A DNA stretch of 25,617 bases from DUZB01 sp964407525 (GCA_964407525.1 CAYOWC010000035.1:1-25617); one strand, 5' to 3'; positions 16,447-24,472 are shown, counted from the stretch's first letter. Translations and numbers: made by a program. The notes: a model not told the origin generated them from the letters alone.

Positions 16447-18567
16447 ATGACAATCAAACGCCTCCTGATATTGATCCCTGTCCTGATCATCCTCTTTCTC
16501 GTCCAGTCATACCTGTGGGTCCCCACCTATGAAGAACAGACGAAAGGAAACCCGGATCGCCTTCACGAATATATCACGGCGTCTCTTGGAGATGCCACAC
16601 TCCTCAACCCTATTCTTTCGGCGAACTCTACAAGCAGCCGTATAGAGTCCATGGTATTCGACGGTCTGATTGATTATGACGATGAATTAAATTTCAGGGG
16701 CCGACTGGCCACTTCGTGGGAAGTCCTGGAGGAAGCCTATTTTTATGTGAATGAAAAGGCTGAAATCCCGGGGCAAGGCGCCGCAGACGCCCACGATATG
16801 GTTCAATTTATTCAGGAGGCCATGGAAAAAAAGACCCTTCCGGATTCTGAACTGAGCGGAACACTTCGTCGAATAAAAGACGTTGCCCTTATCCCTGCGA
16901 ATACTTATGAAACAACCCGGATAGAGAAAAAGGGGAAGGAAGAAAAAAAGTTCAGAATCACGGTTCATGCGCCGGCCCGGATCAAGCTGACCCTTTCGGA
17001 AGTGGATCAGGACCTTTTCACCAATCTTGCAAAGCTTTTAGGAAAAGAGTATTTTGCATCGTTTGATGCCGAATCATGCCTGCAAATGGAACCTCAGACA
17101 GATAACGAAACAAAAACCGCCTATGCAAAGGAGGTCCTTCCAGCCACCGAGCATAATCCCGTGCTTATTTTCCACTTAAGACCGGACGTAAAATTTCACG
17201 ACGGACACGTCTTTGATGCCGGGGATGTAAAATTCACCTATGACGCAATTATGGATCCGGCAAATCTTTCTCCAAGGGTATCCGATTATGAACCGATAAA
17301 ACAGGCTGAAGTAATTGATCCACTGACCATTCGAATCGTTTACAAGAGACTTTATTCCCAGGCATTGGGAACATGGGGCATGGGCATGCTGCCGGAGCAC
17401 CTGTTGAACCGTGAAGCGCTTCTAAAGGAGGCTGAAGATTCAGACGCCGCTCCGGAGAAATTTTCCATTAGACAGAGCAGCTTCAACCGACATCCCATAG
17501 GGTGCGGACCCTTCGTTTTTGAGGAGTGGAAGTCCGATCAGTATATAGCGCTGTCCGGATTCGACCAGTACTGGGAAGGCCCCCCTAATTACCGGAAATA
17601 TTTTCTGCGAATTGTCCCTGATCTCCTGACCCAGGAGATGGAGTTTTACTCCGGAACTCTGGATAGCTATGATGTTCAGCCTCACCAGGTGGAACGGCTT
17701 AAAAAGGATGAAAGGTTCCAGTGTTTTTCAGGCACTTCTTTCGGATATACCTATATCGGATACAATATGCGAAGGGCGCCCTTTGATGATGTCAGGGTAC
17801 GAAAGGCCTTGAGCATGGCCATAGACGTGAACAAAATCATCGATTACGTACTTTATAAACAGGCAGAGAGAATCACCGGACCGTTTGTCAAACAAACCGA
17901 CTATTACGACCATGACATCCAGCCGATTCCTTATGACCCGAAAGGCGCGCTCCGATTGCTCAAAGAAGTGGGGTGGCAGCGAAATTCTGAGGGGTGGCTT
18001 GAAAAAGACGGAAAACGATTCGCTTTTACGCTCATCACCAATAGTGGAAATGATATCAGGAAAGCGGTTCTGGCCATTGCTCAGGATGCCTGGAAACAAA
18101 TCGGCATTGATGTGCGCACGGACATGCTTGAATGGTCGGTTTTTATCCAGGAGAGGGTGGATAAGGCTGACTTTGATGCGTTGATCCTGGGTTGGGTCAT
18201 GGGGATAGAACCGGATCTTTACCAGATATGGCATTCCTCGCAGACACATCCTTACCAGCTGAATTTTGTGGGATTTAAGAACAAAGAGGCGGATGAACTG
18301 ATCATAAAAATACGGCAGGAATACAACCATGAAAAGCAAGTGGAGTACTGTCACAGGCTCCACAAAATTATCGCTGGGGAACAGCCCTACACTTTTCTGT
18401 ACGTGGGAAAATGGACAGCTGTCCTGGATAAAAGGATTCTCATTAAAGAACTGGATAAGGATGGGGTCATGTTGTACAAAAAAATCAAGCCCACTAAGAC
18501 GGGAAATTACACCTTTCATTTCAACCGGTGGGAGAAGGTTCCTGACATGCCGGAACTTGCCCCTTAA
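16447..18567 (+). CDS. Peptide-type ABC importer substrate-binding protein (SBP family 5) with insertion
   Basis: A 706-residue DppA/OppA-like protein. Family marks are LHEYITASLGDATLLNPILS near the N-terminus, FHLRPDVKFHDGHVFDAGDV (about 242-261), HPIGCGPFVFEEWK and ALSGFDQYWEGPP. Relatives have about 540 residues. The excess is mainly one block of about 140 residues (about 96-239) between the strand after SWEVLEEA and the LIFHLRPDVKF strand. The N-terminus (KRLLILIPVLIILFLVQSYL) is a signal anchor without a lipobox cysteine, so the protein may stay tethered by a helix. I chose the ATG at 16447; a TTG at 16426 is possible but lies only three bases from its AAGGA. It is first of five co-directional genes. 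Dipeptides or oligopeptides are the likely ligand, though this family also binds nickel, heme and sugars. Confidence 0.88.
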   Translation: MTIKRLLILIPVLIILFLVQSYLWVPTYEEQTKGNPDRLHEYITASLGDATLLNPILSANSTSSRIESMVFDGLIDYDDELNFRGRLATSWEVLEEAYFYVNEKAEIPGQGAADAHDMVQFIQEAMEKKTLPDSELSGTLRRIKDVALIPANTYETTRIEKKGKEEKKFRITVHAPARIKLTLSEVDQDLFTNLAKLLGKEYFASFDAESCLQMEPQTDNETKTAYAKEVLPATEHNPVLIFHLRPDVKFHDGHVFDAGDVKFTYDAIMDPANLSPRVSDYEPIKQAEVIDPLTIRIVYKRLYSQALGTWGMGMLPEHLLNREALLKEAEDSDAAPEKFSIRQSSFNRHPIGCGPFVFEEWKSDQYIALSGFDQYWEGPPNYRKYFLRIVPDLLTQEMEFYSGTLDSYDVQPHQVERLKKDERFQCFSGTSFGYTYIGYNMRRAPFDDVRVRKALSMAIDVNKIIDYVLYKQAERITGPFVKQTDYYDHDIQPIPYDPKGALRLLKEVGWQRNSEGWLEKDGKRFAFTLITNSGNDIRKAVLAIAQDAWKQIGIDVRTDMLEWSVFIQERVDKADFDALILGWVMGIEPDLYQIWHSSQTHPYQLNFVGFKNKEADELIIKIRQEYNHEKQVEYCHRLHKIIAGEQPYTFLYVGKWTAVLDKRILIKELDKDGVMLYKKIKPTKTGNYTFHFNRWEKVPDMPELAP

Positions 18568-18582
18568 AATAAGGCAACCCTT

Positions 18583-19542
18583 ATGTTTTCTTTCATTGGA
18601 CGAAGCATCATTCAAAAAACCATCACGCTCTTTTTTGTATCCGTGGTCTCTTTTCTTATCATTCACCTGGCGCCTGGTGAACCAAGCCAGGTGGACCCTC
18701 TGAACCCCAAATTTACCCCGGAGATGGTGGAGCGGTTCCAAAAAGAATTCCACCTGGATAAGCCACTGTATATACAGTATCTTTATTTTTATAAAGGGCT
18801 TTTTACGGGGACAATTGTCTCCTGGAAGGACAACCAGTCCGTCCTTCTGAAAATATGGGAACGTTTCCTGAACAGCCTTCCTCTTTTCATTGTAGGAACC
18901 ATTCTCACATGGACGCTGTCGTTTCCGGTAGGCATCCGTTCCGCCATTTTCAGGGGGGGCATCTATGACAGGAGCGCCACTTTTCTGTCTTACTTCCTGA
19001 TTTCCATCCCGGGGTTTTTCTTTGCCTACATCCTGATTATCCTTACAGTGACAGTGCTTCATGTTCCGGTGATCGGGATGGAGACCTTTGGATTAAGCGC
19101 CTATTCGTGGCCCCACCTCTTCATGGATAGGATATGGCACCTTCTGATTCCTTCGGTATTAGGCGCTACAGGGGGCATCGCGGTTTTGTCAAGATATGTG
19201 CGAAGCCAGATGCTTGAGGTGGAGGGCCAGGATTATGTGCGTACCGCAAAGGCAAAGGGTCTGCCACCCGAACAGGTGCACTACAAACATGCCCTTAGAA
19301 ACGCCCTGCTGCCGTTTGTAACCATGTTTGGATTGATCCTCCCCGGGTTGATCGGCGGATCCGTGATCATTGAGTCCATTTTTTCATGGCCAGGGATGGG
19401 AAGGATGGCCTATGAAGCAATTCTGGCAAGGGATTATCCCATTATTCTTACCGTGAATTTTGTTTCGGCCGTACTGGTTCTTGCGGGAACCTTTCTCTCG
19501 GATCTTCTTTATCTCGTTGTAGACCCCAGGATCCGATTATGA
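18583..19542 (+). CDS. Peptide-type ABC importer permease, DppB-like
   Basis: A 319-residue integral membrane protein of normal length for DppB/OppB. The N-terminus SFLIIHLAPGEPSQVDPLNP is the typical first helix and following loop. The ATPase-contacting EAA loop reads YVRTAKAKGLPPEQVHYKHA (about 214-233), followed by ALRNALLPFVTMFGL. The end is SDLLYLVVDPRIRL, also typical. It forms half of the membrane channel with the next permease. An AAGG lies about eight bases before the ATG. Its last four bases overlap the next start (ATGA), showing translational coupling. Confidence 0.94.
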   Translation: MFSFIGRSIIQKTITLFFVSVVSFLIIHLAPGEPSQVDPLNPKFTPEMVERFQKEFHLDKPLYIQYLYFYKGLFTGTIVSWKDNQSVLLKIWERFLNSLPLFIVGTILTWTLSFPVGIRSAIFRGGIYDRSATFLSYFLISIPGFFFAYILIILTVTVLHVPVIGMETFGLSAYSWPHLFMDRIWHLLIPSVLGATGGIAVLSRYVRSQMLEVEGQDYVRTAKAKGLPPEQVHYKHALRNALLPFVTMFGLILPGLIGGSVIIESIFSWPGMGRMAYEAILARDYPIILTVNFVSAVLVLAGTFLSDLLYLVVDPRIRL

Positions 19543-20690
19543 TTCCTACAGAAAACATGGAACATCCGGAGGCCCCGAAACGAACAAGGCTTGAGGAGTT
19601 GTGGCTTCTTTTCAAAGAAAACAGGCTGGCGATCCTGGGCCTGGTGATTTTTGCTCTTTTTTTCACCACAGCCGTTGTCGGCCTGATTCTCACTTCGGGG
19701 CAAGACCCAATTTTAGATCCTGCCATCATCCGATTACAGGAAAAGCTTCTTCCTCCCTTGGCAAAGCCCAGCCTGGAAACCATGAGCCAGAACGAGGCGC
19801 CAAAACTGGGCATTTATCTTTTTGGTACGGATGACCTTGGTAGAGACGTGTTCGCCAGGATGCTCCAGGGAGCCTGGGTTTCCCTGACCGTTGGATTTGT
19901 AGCCGTCGGCATTTCCGTTCTGGTGGGCATATTCATGGGGGGTATCGCAGGGTTTTTTGGACAACGCCATATTACCTATGATCAGGTCCTGATTACCGCC
20001 ATCATGTTTGCGGGTGTTGTCCTGCTTGGGCTGGGAAAGGACATGGCAGGAATCGCAGCGCTCTTTGTTGGACATGCCTCTATTGCCTTTCTATTCATTT
20101 CAAAACGGACGTTTTGGAAGAAGAATTCTATTCCTAAGTGGCTGAAAACACTTCATAGGAACGCGATTGCCCTGGATACCATCATCATGCGGTTAGTAGA
20201 TATCATGCTCTGTTTCCCGAGCTTTTTCCTGATCTTGACCGTTGTGGCCCTGCTTCCTGCAAGCATGTACAATATCATGATCGTTATCGGGCTTACGAGC
20301 TGGATGGGAACCACACGCTTTGTGCGTGCGGAATTCCTGTCTTTGAGAGAGCAGGATTTTGTTGCAGCGGCAAAGGCCCTGGGGGTTGGGAATTTCAGGA
20401 TTATCTTCCGCCATATGATGCCCAATGCCATCGCCCCGGTTCTTGTGTCGGCAACCATCGGTATCGCCACCGCCATCTTGACGGAAGCCGGGCTCAGTTT
20501 CCTCGGTTTCGGCGTTCCGCCCCCGCATGCCACCTGGGGAAATATTCTCTCGGACGGCAAGCGCTTTATTTTTGACGCCCCCTGGCTTACATTCATACCG
20601 GGCATCTCAATTCTTATTGTCGTGCTTTGTTTCAATCTGTTTGGCGAGGGGCTTAAAGATGCCATGAATCCGAAACTCAGGGAAAAGTAA
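19539..20690 (+). CDS. Peptide-type ABC importer permease, DppC-like, with internal insertion
   Basis: A 383-residue permease, against about 300 for most DppC/OppC proteins. Conserved parts are FGTDDLGRDVFARMLQGAWV (about 95-114), MRLVDIMLCFPSFF (about 217-230), and the EAA loop DFVAAAKALGVGNFRIIFRH before MMPN, followed by LTEAGLSFLGFGVPPPHATW. Between GIAGFFG (about 135-141) and DTIIMRLVD (about 213) lie about 70 extra residues. These include two hydrophobic stretches (VLITAIMFAGVVLLGLG and AALFVGHASIAFLFIS) and a basic segment (KRTFWKKNSIPKWLK). Relatives usually connect these parts by a few residues. The start overlaps the upstream stop as ATGA. It pairs with the DppB-like permease. Confidence 0.93.
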   Translation: MIPTENMEHPEAPKRTRLEELWLLFKENRLAILGLVIFALFFTTAVVGLILTSGQDPILDPAIIRLQEKLLPPLAKPSLETMSQNEAPKLGIYLFGTDDLGRDVFARMLQGAWVSLTVGFVAVGISVLVGIFMGGIAGFFGQRHITYDQVLITAIMFAGVVLLGLGKDMAGIAALFVGHASIAFLFISKRTFWKKNSIPKWLKTLHRNAIALDTIIMRLVDIMLCFPSFFLILTVVALLPASMYNIMIVIGLTSWMGTTRFVRAEFLSLREQDFVAAAKALGVGNFRIIFRHMMPNAIAPVLVSATIGIATAILTEAGLSFLGFGVPPPHATWGNILSDGKRFIFDAPWLTFIPGISILIVVLCFNLFGEGLKDAMNPKLREK

Positions 20691-20702
20691 AAGGGATGTC
20701 CA

Positions 20703-21722
20703 ATGGAACATGACAACAACCCTCTGCTCTCTGTACAGGACCTGAAAGTCTATTTTCACGGAAGAGACGACACGGCACGCGCCGTAGACGGCGTCAGTTA
20801 CAATGTAGGAAAAGGAGAGACCGTCTGCCTGGTGGGGGAAAGCGGCTGTGGAAAAACGGTTTCAGCCCTTACCGTCCTTGGTCTCGTGCCTCAACCTCCT
20901 GGGGAAATCGTATCAGGGGATGTTCTTTTCAAAGGAAAAAGTATTCTCGGGCTGAAAGATGAAGAATTGCAGCATATCCGTGGAAACAAAATTGCCATGG
21001 TCTTTCAGGAACCGCTCACATCCCTCAATCCGGTTTTCACCATCGGGGATCAGATCGCGGAAGCTATCCAGGTTCACGAAGACGTAGATGCGAAGACTTT
21101 GATAGAACGGTGTGTCAGGCTATTAAGGGACGTGGGAATCGCGTCACCCGAACAAAGGCTGAAAGATTATCCCCACCAGCTGAGCGGCGGGCAGAGGCAG
21201 AGGGTCATGATAGCTATGGCGCTTGCATGTAGCCCTGACCTGATCATTGCAGATGAACCCACCACGGCCCTGGATGTTACCGTACAGGCTCAGATTCTTA
21301 ATCTTCTGCGAACCATCCAGAAAAAGGTCTCCATGTCCATTCTGTACATTACCCACGACCTTGGCGTTGTAGCAAATATCGCAGACAAAGTGTACGTGAT
21401 GTACTCTGGACAGATTGCGGAGCAGGGAAATACGGAACAGATTTTCACACAATCCCGGCACCCCTATACACGGGGTCTTCTGGCATCTCTCCCCGGCAGG
21501 TCACAACGAGGAAGCAGACTGCACAGCATCCCTGGAACCGTTCCGAATCCTTCTTACAAACCCGCGGGTTGCCCCTTTCATCCACGGTGTTCTTCAGCAA
21601 TGGAGACCTGCCGTTCTATTCCTCCGGAAATGTGCGACTATGGAAACGGTCATCTGAGCAGGTGCCCCGTGATCTATGAACTTGAACTCGAAGAGAAAAA
21701 CAGGGAAAAGCGTGGAAACTGA
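20703..21722 (+). CDS. Peptide-type ABC importer ATPase, DppD-like
   Basis: A 339-residue ATPase. Walker A is GESGCGKT (45-52), the signature is LSGGQRQRV (about 160-168), Walker B is LIIADEPTTALD (about 180-191) and the switch His is in YITHDLG. The C-terminal oligopeptide-transporter extension has C-x5-C-x6-C (CPFHPRCSSAMETC, about 290-303) and a later Cys in LSRCP. A 4Fe-4S cluster has been described at the equivalent place in Dpp-type ATPases. AGGGA lies about seven bases before the ATG. It powers the importer with the DppF-like partner. Confidence 0.95.
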   Translation: MEHDNNPLLSVQDLKVYFHGRDDTARAVDGVSYNVGKGETVCLVGESGCGKTVSALTVLGLVPQPPGEIVSGDVLFKGKSILGLKDEELQHIRGNKIAMVFQEPLTSLNPVFTIGDQIAEAIQVHEDVDAKTLIERCVRLLRDVGIASPEQRLKDYPHQLSGGQRQRVMIAMALACSPDLIIADEPTTALDVTVQAQILNLLRTIQKKVSMSILYITHDLGVVANIADKVYVMYSGQIAEQGNTEQIFTQSRHPYTRGLLASLPGRSQRGSRLHSIPGTVPNPSYKPAGCPFHPRCSSAMETCRSIPPEMCDYGNGHLSRCPVIYELELEEKNREKRGN

Positions 21723-22692
21723 CCGGGAAACCATTTTAAAGGTCGAAGACCTGAAAAAGTATTTCCCTGTGCGAAGGGGCTTTTTCCAGAAAATATCCGG
21801 ATGGATCAAGGCCGTTGATGGGGTGGATTTTGCCATAGAAAAGGGCCACAGCCTGGGGCTTGTGGGGGAAAGCGGGTGCGGAAAATCGACTGTAGCCAGG
21901 GTAATTTTGAAACTCCTGGAACCGGATGGGGGAAACCTGATTTTCAAGGGCAGAAATATTGCAACCCTTTCTCCAAAAGAGATGCAACCTCTTCGAAAAG
22001 AGATGCAGATCATCTTCCAGGACCCGTTCAGCTCTCTCAATCCTCGGATGACCATCGGACAATCCATTGATGAAGGTTTGAGGGGAATGGGGTTTTCTAA
22101 AAAGATGCGAACGGATCGAAGGAACGAACTCCTTGAAATGGTGGGAATTTCTTCCCGTGTTGCCGATCGTTACCCCCACGAGTTCAGCGGCGGGCAACGT
22201 CAGCGGGTGGGAGTTGCAAGGGCATTGACCGTAAATCCGTCCCTGATTATCTGCGACGAACCGGTTTCCGCCCTGGATGTCTCCATACAGGCGCAGATCA
22301 TCAATCTCCTCAAAGACCTGCAGAAACAGTTTGATCTGAGCTATCTTTTCATTTCCCACGACCTGAATGTAGTAGGATATTTCAGCGACAGGATAGCTGT
22401 CATGTATCTGGGCCGCATCATGGAATACGCCGAGGCCGATGAGCTTTTCAAAAGACCCCTTCACCCGTATACCTCGGCCCTTCTTTCTGCGGTACCCGTC
22501 CCCGACCCACTCCGGAAAAAGGAGCTTACCGCCCTTGGAGGGGACGTACCGAGCCCACTGGATCCACCGCCGGGCTGCCGATTCCAGGGAAGATGTCCAC
22601 AAGTGGAGAACCGGTGCAGGGAGAAGGAGATTGAGCTATTTTCAGTGAATAAAGGCCATCTGGTCCGGTGCTGGAAAACAACCGGAAATTAG
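21712..22692 (+). CDS. Peptide-type ABC importer ATPase, DppF-like
   Basis: A 326-residue ATPase from a GTG start at 21712, or 338 from an ATG at 21676. I prefer the GTG because AGGGA lies a few bases upstream and its overlap with the preceding gene is 11 rather than 47 bases. DLKKYFPVRRGFF is the classic DppF/OppF opening. Walker A is GESGCGKST, the signature FSGGQRQRVGVARAL, Walker B IICDEPVSALD, and the switch His is in ISHDLN. The C-terminal extension has C-x5-C-x6-C (CRFQGRCPQVENRC) plus a final Cys in LVRCW, the same spacing as in the partner ATPase. It is the last gene of the operon. A GGCCG followed by eight T (22697-22708) may help end transcription, but the stem is very short. Confidence 0.94.
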   Translation: METDRETILKVEDLKKYFPVRRGFFQKISGWIKAVDGVDFAIEKGHSLGLVGESGCGKSTVARVILKLLEPDGGNLIFKGRNIATLSPKEMQPLRKEMQIIFQDPFSSLNPRMTIGQSIDEGLRGMGFSKKMRTDRRNELLEMVGISSRVADRYPHEFSGGQRQRVGVARALTVNPSLIICDEPVSALDVSIQAQIINLLKDLQKQFDLSYLFISHDLNVVGYFSDRIAVMYLGRIMEYAEADELFKRPLHPYTSALLSAVPVPDPLRKKELTALGGDVPSPLDPPPGCRFQGRCPQVENRCREKEIELFSVNKGHLVRCWKTTGN

Positions 22693-22710
22693 CCTGGCCG
22701 TTTTTTTTGC

Positions 22711-22739
22711 TTGACTTTTTCGGAACGTTTTAATAAACT
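22711..22739 (+). promoter_or_regulatory. Promoter for the tRNA-Gln/tRNA-Glu unit
   Basis: TTGACT (22711-22716, 5/6) and TAAACT (22734-22739, 4/6) are separated by exactly 17 bases. The predicted start falls a few bases before the tRNA-Gln, as expected for a tRNA operon. Confidence 0.6.
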
Positions 22740-22749
22740 GAGAGTTTAT

Positions 22750-22823
22750 TGGGGGATCGTATAGGGGCAATACGGTGGGTTCTGGTCCCATTGACCGAGG
22801 TTCGAATCCTCGTCCCCCAGCCA
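22750..22823 (+). tRNA. tRNA-Gln (anticodon CUG)
   Basis: The acceptor arms TGGGGGA and TCCCCCA pair fully, with discriminator G and an encoded CCA. The D stem is GTAT/ATAC. The anticodon stem is GTGGG/CCCAT with loop TTCTGGT, so the anticodon is CTG (reads CAG). The T arm is CGAGG-TTCGAAT-CCTCG. A T-A first pair with a GGGG run is typical of bacterial tRNA-Gln. Confidence 0.93.
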
Positions 22824-22830
22824 GGAAGAA

Positions 22831-22926
22831 CAGTAACGAGTAGGCAGTAATCAGTAGGGAGCTTGTGATCGTGGGTGGTAAGTCTACCTGGGTTTCATTC
22901 CTTACGCCATAGTGCTTACTCTTTAC
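22831..22926. repeat. Repeat-bearing spacer between the two tRNAs
   Basis: Two tandem 14-mers, CAGTAACGAGTAGG (22831-22844) and CAGTAATCAGTAGG (22845-22858), match at 12 of 14 bases. GTAACGAGTAGGCA (22833-22846) also has an inverted partner at 22913-22926 (GTAAAGAGTAAGCA on the other strand, 12 of 14). The spacer therefore looks like a small palindromic element in the tRNA transcript. Confidence 0.5.
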
Positions 22927-22936
22927 TTTTTGTAGG

Positions 22937-23012
22937 GGTCCCATCGTCTAGCGGTCTAGGATATCGGCCTCTCACGCCGGAGACACGGGTTCGATCCCCG
23001 TTGGGACTACCA
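22937..23012 (+). tRNA. tRNA-Glu (anticodon CUC)
   Basis: Acceptor GGTCCCA pairs with TGGGACT, with one G-T at the end, followed by A and an encoded CCA. The anticodon stem is TCGGC/GCCGG with loop CTCTCAC, so the anticodon is CTC (reads GAG). The T arm is ACGGG-TTCGATC-CCCGT. The D arm (TCGTCTAGCGGTCTAGGA) matches the usual bacterial tRNA-Glu form. Confidence 0.94.
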
Positions 23013-23020
23013 AGTATATC

Positions 23021-23052
23021 AAGGACTTAGCCAGCTCTGGCAAGTCCTTTTT
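23021..23052 (+). terminator. Rho-independent terminator of the tRNA unit
   Basis: AAGGACTT pairs with AAGTCCTT and GCCAG with CTGGC around a CT loop, with one bulged A. A run of T follows immediately. The position, right after tRNA-Glu, fits a tRNA-unit terminator. Confidence 0.9.
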
Positions 23053-23136
23053 GCTTTTCAGGACGTTTTTTCTACTCTATTCCTGCCTACAACCTAAATC
23101 CTGCATTCACTATTTCCGGAATATCAGACACGCAGC

Positions 23137-23246
23137 CCTGACACCCGACACCTGGCACCTCGGTGAGGACAGGATCTCGAAATTCTTCACCGGAAAACGC
23201 CATGAATTTCATTCATTCACGGGTATTGAAGTTAGAACCAAGCCCA
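23137..23246 (+). repeat. Interspersed repeat R1, copy B (uninterrupted)
   Basis: It begins with CCTGACACCCGACACCTGG, continues through the 50-base core shared with 1-50 (46/50), and ends with the 19-base block also found at 195-213. The core contains ATGAAT-TTC-ATTCAT (23202-23216). A diverged copy in the opposite orientation lies at 25518-25617. The 3' end of a possible small gene on the minus strand lies inside the core. Confidence 0.75.
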
Positions 23247-23340
23247 AGAATAGCATCACCCACACAATGGCAAGCGCATTCACAACAGCCTTACCACGTT
23301 TTGTCAAAAACCGCATGGTACCTTTCGCACCTATTCTCAT
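23209..23340 (-). CDS. Possible 43-residue single-pass membrane peptide
   Basis: On the minus strand an ATG at 23340 is preceded by GGAGGG with a 10-base spacing. The peptide has a basic N-terminus (MRIGAKGTMRFLTKRGK), one hydrophobic helix (AVVNALAIVWVMLFLGLVLT) and a short tail SIPVNE. A longer in-frame version (87 residues from TTG at 23472) is possible but has no good ribosome site. The stop codon and last residues lie within repeat R1, so the frame may instead be repeat sequence open by chance. I know of no family for it. The gap 23053-23608 otherwise holds only the repeat and a promoter candidate. Confidence 0.35.
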   Translation of the reverse strand: MRIGAKGTMRFLTKRGKAVVNALAIVWVMLFLGLVLTSIPVNE

Positions 23341-23515
23341 GGGCGATCGACCCTCCAATTCCAACTTGACTTTGAACCCCAAATCATGATCTTCTATATT
23401 TCTTATTCCTTGCTCCTTAGAAGTGTTCTTACATTTTAACGTTTGTTCCTGGAGAAATGAATACGCCGTCAAACAAATCTTTTTGACGATTTCTTTCTTT
23501 CCCCCGAAAAAAAGG

Positions 23516-23543
23516 TTGACAGAGTGCCAAACATAATTCTATT
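23516..23543 (+). promoter_or_regulatory. Candidate promoter for the FecR-like gene
   Basis: A perfect TTGACA (23516-23521) is followed after 16 bases by TCTATT (4/6). It would give a leader of about 65 bases before the start at 23613. Confidence 0.4.
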
Positions 23544-23612
23544 CTGACTACCAGTTTCTTAAACATAAGTAATATGTATTTAAATGATAAGCAAAACTTA
23601 GGAGGAATGGCT

Positions 23613-24320
23613 ATGTGGATTCGTAAACGTGTTTTATTGTCACAAATTATGGTGGTTTTTGCTTTTCTGTGCTTCACAGCGCCAGTCTTTGCTGCTGACC
23701 CTTTTGCAGGACGTATCCTGCCGACCAAAAAGGTCAGTTTTTTCAATGATGGAAAGAAAGTCGGGCAGTATACCGCAGAAGCCCCCCTCCCCTGGAACAC
23801 CCTCGTCAAATGTGAGGGCCGGACTGCCGTTAGAATGGATCAGATGTACGTTGTGTTTGAAGATGACAGCTCTTTTATCATCTCCCGGACCGAAACCGGA
23901 GACACCTTGGATCTCAAAACCGGCACTGCCTATTTCACGCTTAAAACACTCCCTGAAGGACTGACCTTTGGGACCCCTCAGGCCGCTGTGGTAACCGAGG
24001 GTATGATTCTTAATGCCGCCACCGATAACCAGTTGTTGAAGGGGTATGTGAAGGTCGACAAATCCACATCGGAGCTGGGTGTTGTGGAAGGTGGTCGACT
24101 CATGGTTCGAACTGCTGACGGGCAACAAACCATCAAATCCGGGCAACGGATTATTCTGGCGCAGGCCGAGCTGGGTGGGGGTGCTGGTTTATCAAATCTT
24201 GCCATCGGCCTGGCAGCTTTGGGTGGGACGGTCGCGGTTGGGACTGCCTTGGCAATTGTAGACAACCCAAACGATGATAACAAAAACGAAGAGGGTAGTC
24301 CTTATACGCCACCGAACTAG
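23613..24320 (+). CDS. FecR-domain-like exported protein
   Basis: A 235-residue protein from the ATG at 23613, chosen because AGGAGG lies seven bases before it; two earlier in-frame ATGs are poorly placed. Residues 1-27 are a signal peptide ending PVFA before ADP. The middle resembles the FecR fold: DDSSFIISRTETGDTLDLKTGTAYFT, FGTPQAAVVTEGMILNA, GVVEGGRLMVRTADGQQ and IKSGQRIIL. A Gly/Ala-rich hydrophobic stretch (LAIGLAALGGTVAVGTALAIV) and an acidic hydrophilic tail follow. Classical FecR senses iron uptake in the membrane, but this shorter exported form lies 152 bases before a polysaccharide-export gene with no sigma factor nearby. I infer a periplasmic or surface role in that locus. The exact role is unknown. 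Confidence 0.72.
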   Translation: MWIRKRVLLSQIMVVFAFLCFTAPVFAADPFAGRILPTKKVSFFNDGKKVGQYTAEAPLPWNTLVKCEGRTAVRMDQMYVVFEDDSSFIISRTETGDTLDLKTGTAYFTLKTLPEGLTFGTPQAAVVTEGMILNAATDNQLLKGYVKVDKSTSELGVVEGGRLMVRTADGQQTIKSGQRIILAQAELGGGAGLSNLAIGLAALGGTVAVGTALAIVDNPNDDNKNEEGSPYTPPN

Positions 24321-24357
24321 TTACTCCTCTATTCCCCCATATTTTCTTTCTCAAGTG

Positions 24358-24397
24358 CGCCTTCCTTAGTAATAAGGGGGGCGTTCTTGCTCTTTTT
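24358..24397 (+). terminator. Possible terminator or attenuator between FecR-like and Wza-like genes
   Basis: CGCCTTCCTTA (24358-24368) pairs with TAAGGGGGGCG (24373-24383) around a GTAA loop, using two G-T pairs. A pyrimidine-rich run with five T (24393-24397) follows after about nine bases. The distance of the T run makes partial termination more likely than full. The rest of the 152-base gap shows nothing clear. Confidence 0.5.
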
Positions 24398-24472
24398 CGG
24401 AGTTCAGGTCCTTCCTAATTTCAGGCTGATGCTTTAAGACAATTGAACCAATACGAAGTTTGAGGTGAGAGA

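Noticed and set aside
17728..19062. 444-codon open frame on the minus strand
   Set aside because: It is antisense to the well-supported binding-protein and DppB-like genes and its Lys/Arg/His-rich translation matches no family pattern.
21736..22602. 288-codon open frame on the minus strand
   Set aside because: It lies fully antisense to the DppF-like ATPase, whose motifs are all intact.
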